Shown here: one piece after another, positions 1-11,100 of the stretch | Numbering within the stretch: position 1 is the first letter of the stretch | Layout: each line of letters opens with the position of its first letter | NCBI GenBank assembly: GCA_963969345.1 | Contig: OZ017767.1 | Location: 10,980,471 to 11,044,470, forward strand | Origin: Turbatrix aceti | Taxonomy: Eukaryota; Nematoda; Chromadorea; Rhabditida; Panagrolaimidae | DNA length: 64,000 nucleotides | Direction of reading: 5' to 3' | The notes under the pieces: model-generated | Databases searched by the model: none | The model's input: the letters and a program-made list of their open reading frames with translations, nothing else | What the model was told of the DNA's origin: nothing | Translations under genes and position numbers: made by a program

Positions 1-1488
1 TTTCGGATGGCTAATGGATCTACCAAGCATATCACCGAGGTCAAAAATGTTACGCCGCTTTATGTGAGTTTTTTGGGTTTGGATAATCAAAAATCGCTAC
101 GAAACCTTGTCCGGAAAGTGCGTGGCACTGATTGAGGGTTCCTGAAGCGAAAAACGTGTTTTTCGTTGCGAGAGGACCGTTCTTGGTTGTAAAAGACGAA
201 AATATTGAATCCCGATTTCAGACCAAACCCAAAAACAATTCAAACACGTCTCAACCCCTTCCCACGTCAGATGACGCACCCCCGCCTCCCCCAACCGATC
301 CAAACGACCTCAAAAACCACCCAGCTCTTGCCAACTTTGACAAGCACATCATCGAACACGTCCAGTCCGAAATCATCTGTCTGGACAACAACCTGACCTG
401 GGACGACGTCGCTGGCCTCGAATCGGCAAAACAAGCGTTGTGGGAGATCGTCGTGCTTCCAGTCCTCCGAAAAGACGTCTTCTGCGGCATCCGTGCTCCT
501 CCCAAAGGCGTCCTTCTCTTCGGGCCCCCAGGCACCGGAAAAACGCTCATCGGCAAATGTGTCGCAAACCAGGCGAAGGCGACCTTCTTCAATATCAGCG
601 CTTCCAGTTTGACTTCCAAATGGATCGGTGAGGGCGAAAAGCTGGTACGCGTGCTGTTTCAAATTGCTCGCTTGAAAATGCCGAGTATAATCTTTATCGA
701 TGAGGTGGACTCGCTGCTGTCGACAAGAAAAGACGGGGATCACGAGTCGTCGATTCGGATCAAAACTGAACTCCTCGTGCAGATGGACGGGTTGTCGACG
801 AATAACGATGAAAGTTTGCTGGTTCTCGGAGCGACCAATAAGTGAGTTTGGGTTTTATAGAAAAAATTCAAAAAAGAAGGGGTTGGGCAAAAAATGATCG
901 TAACAAGCTGGTTCGACTGTTTGCGCACACTGCGGGGTCCCGAACGGAATTAGTATTTTTTCCATTCGAGACCAAAAACCTGCGAAAAACAGAATTTGAA
1001 AAAAAAAACTACTTTTTTTGACTTTCAACGCCCCATTTTTCTCAAAATTGCCCTATTTGACATAAAATTTGTTTTTTCCCAGACCCGAAGCCCTCGACGA
1101 AGCCGCGCGCCGTCGATTCTCCCGTCGTCTCTACATCGCACTCCCCGAACAACCCGCACGGAAGACCCTCATCAAAGCCCTGCTCCAAGGCGTCGCCTAC
1201 ACCCTGACAGACGATGACTGCGAAACCATCGCCGAGCGAACAGCTGGCTTTTCTGGAGCCGATATGCGTCAGCTCTGCACCGAAGCTGCCATGGGCCCGA
1301 TCAGAGAGATTGCCAACGAGATCGAAACCATTGAACACGAACGCATCCGTGGAATCAATCTCAAGGACTTTGAAGACGCACTTGCCAACATCAAATCCTC
1401 GGTGCTTGAGTCCGAACTTGTCAGCTACCTGGAATGGGATAAGTCGTTTGGATCCCACTCAAAAAATGCGCATTCTAAAAAAAGTTGA
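1..1488 (+). CDS. figl-1: Fidgetin-like AAA ATPase (5' end outside window)
   Basis: C-terminal part of a meiotic-clade AAA ATPase of the fidgetin-like 1 type, a family known for microtubule severing and, in animals, recombination and germline roles. Exons are 1-63, 222-841 and 1083-1488, joined in frame. Exon 2 holds the linker ([16 protein letters not shown]), Walker A GPPGTGKT, the substrate loop [13 protein letters not shown] and Walker [12 protein letters not shown]. Sensor 1 (GATNK) spans the exon 2/3 junction, followed by [18 protein letters not shown], which carries the arginine-finger region, and a Vps4-type C-terminal helix ending WDKSFGS. The catalytic motifs are intact. The N-terminus lies upstream of base 1. 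A 13-residue Ser/Lys-rich tail follows the usual end. The stop lies 159 bp from the stop of the convergent next gene. The fidgetin-like assignment is firm; figl-1 rather than another fidgetin is likely. Confidence 0.92.
936..973. repeat. Short hairpin element (GGTCTCGAGTGGAA family)
   Basis: Inverted repeat with arms GGTCCCGAACGGAA and TTCCATTCGAGACC around a T-rich loop, in intron 2 of the fidgetin-like gene. Member of a family seen about ten times in the window. Confidence 0.7.
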
Positions 1489-1647
1489 CTGTTTGTTGTA
1501 CAGTGAATCAGATATTTGGCCATTCTTGAGATACTCTGTTTTATTTCAATATTGTTTTTCTTGGTGACATTGTTGTGGAAATTAAAAATGCTCAAAATTA
1601 CGAGAGAATATTTTAGGGGGGGTTTTTTCAGAGTTGAACGTTTCACG

Positions 1648-4600
1648 TTACAGCAGACCCAGCTGCCGAAGTTGCTCGGTTTCACGCTCGAGTTTGAGGC
1701 GATTGCTTTCTAGAGTATTGCATTGCTCTGCTGTTAGCCTAAAAAAGAAAAAGAAAAACTATAATTTGAAAAAAAATTTTAACGACACAAAATGTGATCC
1801 TGCAAAAAAAATCGAAAACGCGCACGCGGCTGAATCCTGGGTTCTTAGCAGGAATTTTTTTTCCGCATGGGACCGGATTTTGGGTTTTGTTTCTATTTTT
1901 TTTTCCAGGTTACGGTCTTTTTTTATAATACTGAAAAATATATTTTTTTAGTTTTTTTTTTATTTTGGAAGGAAATCAAAACGCGCACGCGTCGCATATT
2001 CCACTCGGGTTCATTTCCAGGTTCTTGAGTGGAATTTAAAAAAAATTCCACCCGGGACCGCTTTTTTTTGGTTTCTACAGTTTTTTTCTTGATTACGATT
2101 TTTTTGAAACAACTCACGGAGCTTTCTTATCCTCCAATTCTGCAGTGTAGACTTCGCGTAAACTGTTGCGTACTTTCTGGTACATCGCCGCTGCGTCGTC
2201 ATTTTCCTAGAAAAAAAATATTGTAAACCCAGGTAAAAATCCAATAATTTGAAAATGTTTGGAAATAATGAAAAATTAGTTATGAGAAGCAAGCGATAGA
2301 AAAAAGTACAGTAAGGCCTCAAAAAGTAGTGTTATTACTCTAGCGGTGCGTTCTTGGAGTGCTGAAGCGGGTAGGGGAGGTAGCTTTCGGTCGATGATGT
2401 CTGACGGCTCATCGAATTCCTGATGGAACTTTTCAGCATGCGCGGACACAAAACTCGGCATCGGGGACGCCCTCGATGGCATGGGCTGGAAGATGAGGGG
2501 CAGGTATTCGAGTTGTGGTGACGGACACATGAAATCGACAGGCAGGGAGACGGATTCTGTCTCCTGGGTGATCGTGGATTCAGATGAATAAGACGTTGAG
2601 GGAGATGACGGAGTCTCCTCAGACAGGTCCAGGCAAATGGAACTCGACGCAACGCTGGGCGATCTCGGCCAGAAGGGTTCCTGATAGATCGGCTCGCTGA
2701 CAGGTCGCTGCAGGTGTAAATTGACGGAAAGTCTGTGGCGGAGACGCTTGTAGCGAAGGTTCACCGACAGTCGATGACGAAGACGGGACTGAACTGCTTC
2801 CCGATCAGCTGGGGACCTCCCGCTATAGCTGGGGGGCGGGGTTGTTGGCCGGAGTCGAGCCTGAAGCACGACAACACCCGGACGCCGGGGAGTGATCGCG
2901 GATTCGCAGCGGAGGATGCGGGTGTGCTGCTAAAGTTATTTGTAGCGGTGGGGGTGAGTGTGAGTGCTTTTCCGATCGTCGCGATCAGACGGGACACTTG
3001 AGAGTTAAAAGGCACCCGAAAGCGAGTTTCAAAGCGTGCTTTTTTTCATTTTTGAGATTTTTGTTTCATTTTGTAAACAAAAAATATTTTTGTCATTAAG
3101 CCAAGCAAGTTGATTATCGTAATTAACGAGCTACAAAGCGATGATCTCGACACGAAAAATTCGACCCAACATTCTGCGAACGCAGTAGGGTCTCGAATGG
3201 AATTTAGTTTTTTTCCACTCGGGACCAAAAATCCGCGAAAAGCAAAGTTTGAAAAAAAAACTTTTTTTTCGCTCAAAAAGCTTGAGATTTTCTTTTTTTT
3301 CAACAAAACCAACCCTGATCCGCATCCTGACTTTGACCGGCACCTCGTCATCCTGAGTACCTTCTTGCTGGTTTTCCACGGCTGAATTAAGGAAAGTTAC
3401 GCTTTTTTCGGTAACTTTTTCGCCGTCAGATGACGAAGTCGACTCCTCTTCGCACTCTTCCTCCTCACAGGTTTGACTCGATCCCGAGCTCATCGGAATG
3501 CCGGAATCTTTTTTGCATTCCAACTTTTCCTTGACGATCATTTCGAATTCTTTGGCACGAATTAGCTCATGCCCGGGAGGCATGGTTTGTGCGCTGCTGA
3601 CGACTTCTTCGTTGATGACCTCCGCGACGACTGGCAGACGGATTTTCTTTGGTGGATGGCAGACGATGCGGATGCTTCGTTCTTCGAAGAAGGATGTCTT
3701 GCAGCTTTTTAGGGGAATGTTGTTGCACTGGTCTCGCGGTTGGGGCGCTTCGAGGCTTTCCTGCGATGAAGAGTTTAGGGACTCGAGTCTGAAGAGAGTG
3801 CTATTGTGGAATGCATGGAATTTGGAAACAAAGGGGAAGGTCGAGATGATTTGATTGTTTTTTAGGCCAAAGCGTACAAAAAATTTAAAAAATGTACTAT
3901 TTCAGTGGTCTTGAGTGGAAAAACGTTGAAAAATGAAAAAAAAAAAAACAAAGTTACGATAAAAAGCAAAAAAAAACGTGGTCTCGAGTGGAAAATCGAA
4001 AATCGTATTTTTCCACTCGAGACCAAAAGATAGAAAAAATGCGTACGCGGCATAACCGTTGTAGGGTCTCGAAGGGAAAATTTGTTTTTCCACTCAAGAC
4101 CAAATTTGTTTTTTCCATTTTTTTCGTTTTTTGCGTAAGTTTGCTTCTTTTTTTTGTCTTATTTTTCTATTTTTTGCCCCGAAAGCCAACCTCGGAGCAG
4201 GAACCCGGATACTCTGACTCGACCATGACTTCTGAAGCCTCATTTCGCCTTCGGTCTGTGTCTGTCCATCGTTGACTTCGAGCCTCTCCAAATCCAGTCT
4301 GATAGTGAAATCCGTGACCCTAGCCAGTATATCGAGAGCCGCTTCGTACGACATGTTGTCAAACGATATCGTAAGCGTCTTGATTCTGTCTCCGGCAAAG
4401 ATGGTTCCCGACATCTGAGCGGGTGTTTCGGGGTAGACTTCTTCGATGAAGATGCCATCCGTATCGTCGCGATTGATGCTGAATCCAAATCGACTGAGCG
4501 TGAGGTGTCTTTGGTCATCCGGGGATAGGATGTTGTCTGCCGAGAGGGATCTCTGGAGACGACGGGCTGCATCCAGCGATGGTCGAGGATACGGTGTCGG

Positions 4601-5164
4601 GATCGTAGCCAGCGTTTCTTGATCTCTTGTTGAGGGTCGGAAGACGTAGGGCTGGTGGTCGTCACTCGCTTCAGAAGCTGTTATGGTTTCTTCGGTTTCG
4701 TGGGCTTTTTCGAAGATTCGCTTTTTATCGGCTGAAAAAAATTTTATTACGGTAAAAAAACTTCATTGTCAAAAAAATTACGGTAAAAAAATTTTACGGT
4801 AAATAAAAATTATGAGAACAAATTTTCCGATAAAAAAAGTACTGTAAAAAAATGTTACGATGAAAAAGTAACTTGCAAAAATTATTAACGGTAAGAAAAA
4901 AATTGTCGATAAATATTTTTTACGGTAAAAAATACGGTTTTAAAAAATGTGTAAAAATGTTTTACGGAAAAAAAACTTGCCCTTTTCCTGCTTATGAACC
5001 AAATACCACAGCACAAATGAAAATCCAACACAAATTACGAGTGTTCCAAAAATGGATCCAAAAATGACGCCAGCAAGTTGTCCAGCATGAAGGCAAGTTT
5101 CGGCGGATGCAAGTTTTGGCAAGAAAATAAGGCCAAAGGCAAGAATACTGGCTGGTTTGTACAT
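1648..5164 (-). CDS. Single-pass membrane protein with cytoplasmic PDZ domain
   Basis: Predicted 661-residue protein. Exons, in transcript order: 5164-4966, 4731-4191, 3788-3314, 2929-2339, 2206-2118, 1738-1648. The N-terminus has a signal peptide (ILAFGLIFLPKLASA), a tiny ectodomain with one Cys, and one membrane helix (AGVIFGSIFGTLVICVGF). Residues ~150-240 form a PDZ domain: FGFSINRDD as carboxylate-binding loop, then DGIFIEEVYPETPA and the GDRI turn. After it come acidic and Ser-rich stretches, a PPPSY motif, LPPLP, and a charged, helix-forming C-terminus (LESNRLKLERETEQLRQLG). I do not recognise the family. A membrane-anchored PDZ adaptor is an inference. The exon 3 donor and exon 4 acceptor are the least certain joins. 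A possible AATAAA lies at 1540-1545 on this strand. Four of the five introns are 190-450 bp; the exon 1, 2, 3 and 5 introns carry hairpin or TTACGGTAA repeats. Confidence 0.72.
1840..2059. repeat. Two short hairpin elements in last intron of PDZ gene
   Basis: Two copies of the ~40-bp inverted repeat, at 1840-1874 (GGTTCTTAGCAGGAA / TTCCGCATGGGACC) and 2020-2059 (GGTTCTTGAGTGGAA / TTCCACCCGGGACC). Each is preceded by a GC-rich AACGCGCACGCG-type stretch. Confidence 0.7.
3189..3226. repeat. Short hairpin element
   Basis: Arms GGTCTCGAATGGAA and TTCCACTCGGGACC with a T-rich loop, in the third intron of the PDZ gene. Confidence 0.72.
3907..4101. repeat. Cluster of hairpin elements
   Basis: A single arm (GGTCTTGAGTGGAA, 3907-3920) and two full hairpins at 3980-4024 and 4065-4101, the first with perfect arms GGTCTCGAGTGGAA / TTCCACTCGAGACC. 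GCGTACGCGG lies between them, echoing the GC-rich stretch beside other copies. All lie in the second intron of the PDZ gene. Confidence 0.75.
4740..4964. repeat. TTACGGTAA-type dispersed short repeats
   Basis: The first intron of the PDZ gene is built largely from irregular repeats of TTACGGTAAAAA and its variants, with palindromic core TTACNGTAA. A similar tract fills the intron at 34560-34930 of the MSP gene. Confidence 0.6.
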
Positions 5165-8100
5165 TGTTGCGGTATTTGGGGCTTTCTTCTACAAAATAAA
5201 AATTTTCTTAAGGTTTTCCACTTTCTCAGACGGTCTCTGACAAATCCGGTTAGGAGTTGTATGTGTGAACGAGGAAGAACGTAGAAGGATCGTCGGCGCG
5301 CGGATACCTTTACCAGACGATCACATACATGGAAGGGAATAATGAAGGCTCAAAAGTGGACAGGTTCGGTTCGCCTGGGTTTTTGGCGGAAGGAAGAAAG
5401 GAGGGATGAAAAGTTGGTCGTCGAGTCTGAAAAAAATGAGTTGAAGAAAAAAAACGGAAGGTGTGAATCGACCACTTTTTGGAGAATTGAGAAATGACCG
5501 CGCCGAAATTCGTGAATTACGGGGACGACCGTATAAGTGGCGTTCGTTCGATTTACTATCAAACAAAAAAACAAACAAAAAATATTTTGCGTTAATGTTA
5601 ATAAAATATAAATTTTTATTATTGTAGTAAAAAATATTATCTTTACAATAAAATTTTTTTTAGAACAAAACAAATTTTATAGCTTCAAAAAAAATTTAGA
5701 ACTACATAATTATCAAGCAAAGCCAGACAGCAGCAACACTTGTGAGTGTATGTTTTCTTCCGAGTCATTATTTCATCCATTGTTCACTTCATCGTCTATG
5801 AATACGGCTGCTGACCGCTGGCTGTTGCGCAGGGACGCGACAATGAACAATTAATTAAAGCACCTCTATTTTATTTTTTTGCAAGTTTTTTCAGCGTCGA
5901 AAAAAAAAGAGGAAACAAACGTAAAATAATCCTATCAAAAACATTTCATCCAAAAAAATGGTAGTTCACCAAACAAGAATATTTACTTCGGAATTATTTT
6001 TTTGTCGGGGCGAATTCAAACGGAGCAAAAAAATTGTCTGCTAGTGTTATTTTTTGTGAAAATGCGCGAAAAAGAACAAAGAATCCGCCAATGAGATTGA
6101 TTTCATGAATTACATAAAAAAATCCGCAAAAAGACAATAATTCATATGAAACCATCAGAACTGGATGCGGTCACTTTTTAAGGCAGTGGGATCTCATAAA
6201 TTTTATGACTGCTGGAATTTGATATTTTTGTTGAAAATGAATAAAATTGTAATGAATGTTTTTGAAAAAACAAAAAAAAAGTTTAGAAACTCAAAAAAAT
6301 CATTTTTCTCAAATATAAATGTATGTACATCATTGAATCTATAAATGTGATCCAAAAATATTATATAAATATTTTGGAAAAAAAAACACGTAAAAAAACG
6401 AGCGTCAATGATTTTGGGTTTTCGCTTGAATGACAATTACTTGAAGACATTTCTTTCCCACGCGCTATCGTTTTCCGTAAATAATACATATTTAGATGAT
6501 GCCGAAAAAACGAAGACTGAATTGAACTAAACCCCATTCAACTGGCAACGTGTGTATAAATCGGTTAATTGCGCGTACACAAAGAAGATGGGGTCAAACG
6601 CAAGTAAATTGGTTACAAATCGGTCTTGTATTGTATCATCAACAAACAAACCATTGTATTGTACTTCGGGGTAGATACTTACATTAATCGGTTTCTTTTT
6701 CTTGGTAGTTGGAAAAAAAGCTGAATTTGGTTGAATTGGTTACCCTTACAACACCGCGTACCGCCGTGATGGATCGGTCTTATTATGTCCATACACATGA
6801 GCTCATTTGTAGAGCAATTGAGAACATGATAATAAAAAAATGAAAAAAATGGAATGGTAATTATGAACACTTGATGGGTATAAGACCTGGTTTTTAAAAA
6901 TTATTATTACTTATATTTAATTGACAAATATTTTTTTGTTGGGCTTAAAATTAATTTTTTTTATAAAAATTAAAAAAAAATACAAAGTATCTGAAAAAAA
7001 ATTTTATCCGAGTTTAACTGCAACTTCATTTGTTCGTTTCAGTCATTTTTTCCTCCAAAGCTCGAGCGCGAACATAAGAGAAAACGAAGCAAGAACAAAA
7101 CTTTGTGAGACGGTCATTGAAACGTGTGGACAAATGCCCCCTCTTTCCAACAACACCCCCAACACTATCGTTGTTGTGTTTGTCACCGCCGTCATCGACC
7201 TTGACACAAGGCGATCACGGTAGCAGCGGCCGCGGCAGCGGCAGCGTGTAACGGCCGGCTAACTGTCTTCGAAAAAGAAGTCACACGCTGTGCTCGTTGA
7301 CGTTTCGATCCCCTGGCAGTCGTCGTTTCGTCTCACAAGGGGAGATCAAAGTGCGCTGATTACGATTTTAAAACTTTGGTAATGGTTTAGTTAACTTTTG
7401 TTATTGTAAATACAAAAGAAATTTTTATTGTTACAATACAAATTTTATTTTTAATTAAAATTTACACCTCCAGGCGGGAAGAAATTTTGCTACAAAGAAA
7501 ATTTTTAATAATTGTTTGTCTAGAGAAAAGAAATTTGTCACGCAGATAAATGTACCGGTACGTGCACGTGGGATACGTATATCCAGATAGGATCATACTA
7601 TTGTGGCAAGACAGCGGTTAGGGGTTAATTATGCGAAATATGTATATATGGATGCGAAATTGTTTTGGATAGGTACATACATCTGAGACGCGGAGCGCTA
7701 TTTGTTGTCCGTAATTGATAACTGGAATTTGTGAAATTCGGTTAAAGATTGTAAAATAATTTTAGAGTGTTTACATGGGGTTAAAAATACATAAAAAAAT
7801 GTGAATTCATAAAGTTGACCATTTTATTAAAAAAAAGTTGAAAAAAATAAAAACAAAGACTTGAGCAAGTCCAACTCATAATTCGTCCATCGATTGTTCA
7901 AACTCGCAGGTAGACACGAAATCCTAGAAAAGAAGGAAAAAGGAACAAAAAAAGCAATGAAAGTCCAGTTAGAAACCCCAAGAAAACTCAAGAGCCTTCC
8001 ATGATGGATCGGCTGTTCTCGGTGTGCGTTCGTTCGCACGAAAGAAAGCTTGTAGCTACCGTTGCAGCGACAAGATGAGATTGTTGTAGTAAATAAGTAA

Positions 8101-11100
8101 TTATTGCTGCGTTAGGTGCTTGTTCTCACGAGCAAGCTCGCACTCCTCGAAAAGCGCGAGCTTTTTCCTATTTACTTGCTTGATCTTGATCGCTGAAGGG
8201 AATTGACAATCGACTGACAGTGGACGACAGGCTGTTGTTTTTCATGTTCATTTCCTGACCAATGGCTATTCAATAGTTCTTCGTTATCCGTGTTGCCTGG
8301 TATTTAATTTCGTTATTTATTTACAAAACAAGGAAAAAAGGCAGTGAAAATGAACGGCAAATTTTAGCCAATCCTATTTGACCCAAATTTTACTTTTTTT
8401 AAGGATAAAAATCTTTTTGTTTTTCTATTTTATATACTTCAAGTTTGTTAGAAAAAATTGAGAGATACTCAACATTTTCTGTTCGAAATGTAAAAAATGA
8501 GCGGAAAGGTCGTCTGATAAATATTTATGAAAAATACGTCTGTAGCCGGAATATGGTTTAAAAAAATCTATTTAATATTGCTGGTATAGACCGTCCCTGG
8601 GATCCTATACAACTTTGGCATAAAACATTTGAAAGTGTAAAAATTGCTGTGTCGGTAAAAACAAACCCAGAGAGAAAATCAGGGTGGCGAAATCTACCCG
8701 GGAGATTGCAACCTGGGAGAAAAATTCTGGAAATTCTCCCAAAATCTCCATGATGACCCAGTTTTCCAAAAAGCATTCAAAAATGTTTCCCACCTAAAAA
8801 AATTACTTAATAAAAATCAAAACAAACAGTTCTGTTTTGTCACAGACACATTGCTAACGCATTTGCGTTTGCAGCGATTTATAAAACACGGTTTTTTCAT
8901 TATTTGTTTCGATTCTTCGGAGAATTTCTCCCGGGAGATTTGGGAAATTCTCCCACTTCGCATAACTGTGAACTCCTTCAAGGTGCAAAACTTTCCCAGA
9001 TGCGCAAAGTTTGCCAACACATCAAACTGCTTCATTTAGGATGCTTTGTTGGGGTCATCAAAACAAGCCAATCCCTGCCTGATTTATTTCTGCGTTTTTG
9101 CTTCGACGATCTTTTGTAACGATAGTTTACTCCTTCTATCGACAGAAAAGGCAGTGTAGCGATTGGAACATCTGTGAAGCATTCGACAACAATGGCTTTC
9201 TTCCGCCTTCTTTTTCCTTCTCTTTGGGTGATTATCCATCTGTGCTGTGTGCCAAAACAATTTACACGACACAACCAACGCCTACAAAGTGATTGCTATT
9301 GTAAACAATCACTTTGCTTTTTAAACTATTTAGTTGGGATGTGTTGATGGACGGAGCGTGCTTCACACGACTCGCTGGGGTTGTTTTAGGGGTCAAAATG
9401 ATTTACTCAAAGACGCGGAACGTTGCAAACTTTTAAACTTTTAAGGCTTGGTTAGTGTTGAACGGCGATAAACAACCATGTTGTTAACAAAAAAATATTT
9501 TTAGGCAAAAATAAATATTTTCCAGAGCTCAAGAGTTTTTTTGGGAGTTGTTTAAAAAACAGGCTTTGCAGAGTTTTTTTTCTATTATTTTTAAAAGATC
9601 AAACAGCAAAAAAAAGATCAGGTCAAAAAATTTTGTCTTTGCTCAAGTTACAACTTTGTCATCCCCTTGCTGACTCATTGACATCTTGACACTTGCCGTG
9701 GCGCTGCTGACTAACTCGCTCCGATCCCAGAAAGCCAAGAAAAAAAAATCATAAATCGTTTGTCTGTTAACAAAGTTAGTGTTGCCAGGCAGGCTCTGCT
9801 TGTCTTGTCCCGTCCCTGTCTTCCCTCTGGTAAAAATCTGTCCGGACATGCGTTAAAAACTTTTGTCTGCGTAGTATTAAATATAGCTGGGGGACAACAG
9901 AACAAGCGGGGGAGGGGACATTTATCGCCTGTCAGGAGCGAAGGAGGACGACAAAGGCAACAGTCAAACAAACCGCATCCAACGACCCGACCCTCTGCCG
10001 GGGTCAAAGGGTCGTGTGCGAGCCGAGCCGCTGCTTCAAAAAAGCAACAAATGTGGCACGGACAACCAACCGCAATGACTGTTGAGATGGCTGTCATAAA
10101 ACACAGCGGCAAATATGAAAAAAAGAGAAAGTTATGGTTGTTGTCTGGAGTGAGTTATGAACGTATTTTGACAGCCAACAATCTAGATTTCCTTTGGCAC
10201 AACTGTTAGATATTTATTTGTTTATTTATTTATTTGTTTGTTTATAAATGAAAGGAACGCGCGAATATTATTTGGAATACGATCAAAGCGCAAATATCAT
10301 TTTTTTCTTGATCACAACATTTTTTTGGATTTTCGCTGCGAAACCAAGAAAAATTGGATTTTTGTATGATTTATACCTGCGTTTATTAATTTTTATAAAT
10401 TAGTACATAGTTTTTTATGGTTTTTTCACTCCCAAAAAAATTTGTGAACGCCGACAGTCCATTTTTTTATTTTTGCCGATGGCCAATCGAATCGCCGATA
10501 AACATTTTACAACCCCGATGAAGCATAAAACCCTCCCTGGCAAGCCTGAGCGTCGAAGAAGAAGGGTGAGAACGAAGACGTAAAGAATTGTTAACTTTGA
10601 TCTTTAAGGCTAATGACTCGACTGCAAATTTAGCGCGCGTCTTTTGTACGCGCACCCTTTCCATCTTCTCTCCCATCAATGTATGGATTCCACCTTTTTT
10701 CTCTCTTACACCATGTTGTTACCAAATCACGGCAATGTGAACCGAACCCCTCACTCGCTTTTTTATGGCTGTTTGTCTACCAATTGCTTCGAATGATCAT
10801 TTCGATGCTCTGAGGCAGCGGCACAGGACAGTTAATGACCACCCTTTGTCCTTTCTATTTTTTCGTTCCCAGGTACACATACATGCATAAATATTGTTAT
10901 TTCGGTAAAAATAGATACATTGTGTTCGACCGTAAACGATTTGTTGTCGAACAAAAAAAATTTTTTTAGCATGCCATCAAAATATTTTTTAAATTACGGC
11001 AAATTGAGTTTTGAATTTGATGCTTATTTTATGGGTATTTTTTTTATTAAAATCACACAAATTCATTTTCTTGTATTCCAAAAAAATTAATCTCATGTCA

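Noticed and set aside
9711..10209. Overlapping open frames on both strands near 9.7-10.2 kb
   Set aside because: A GC-rich island with frames on both strands, no splice partners and no recognisable domain.
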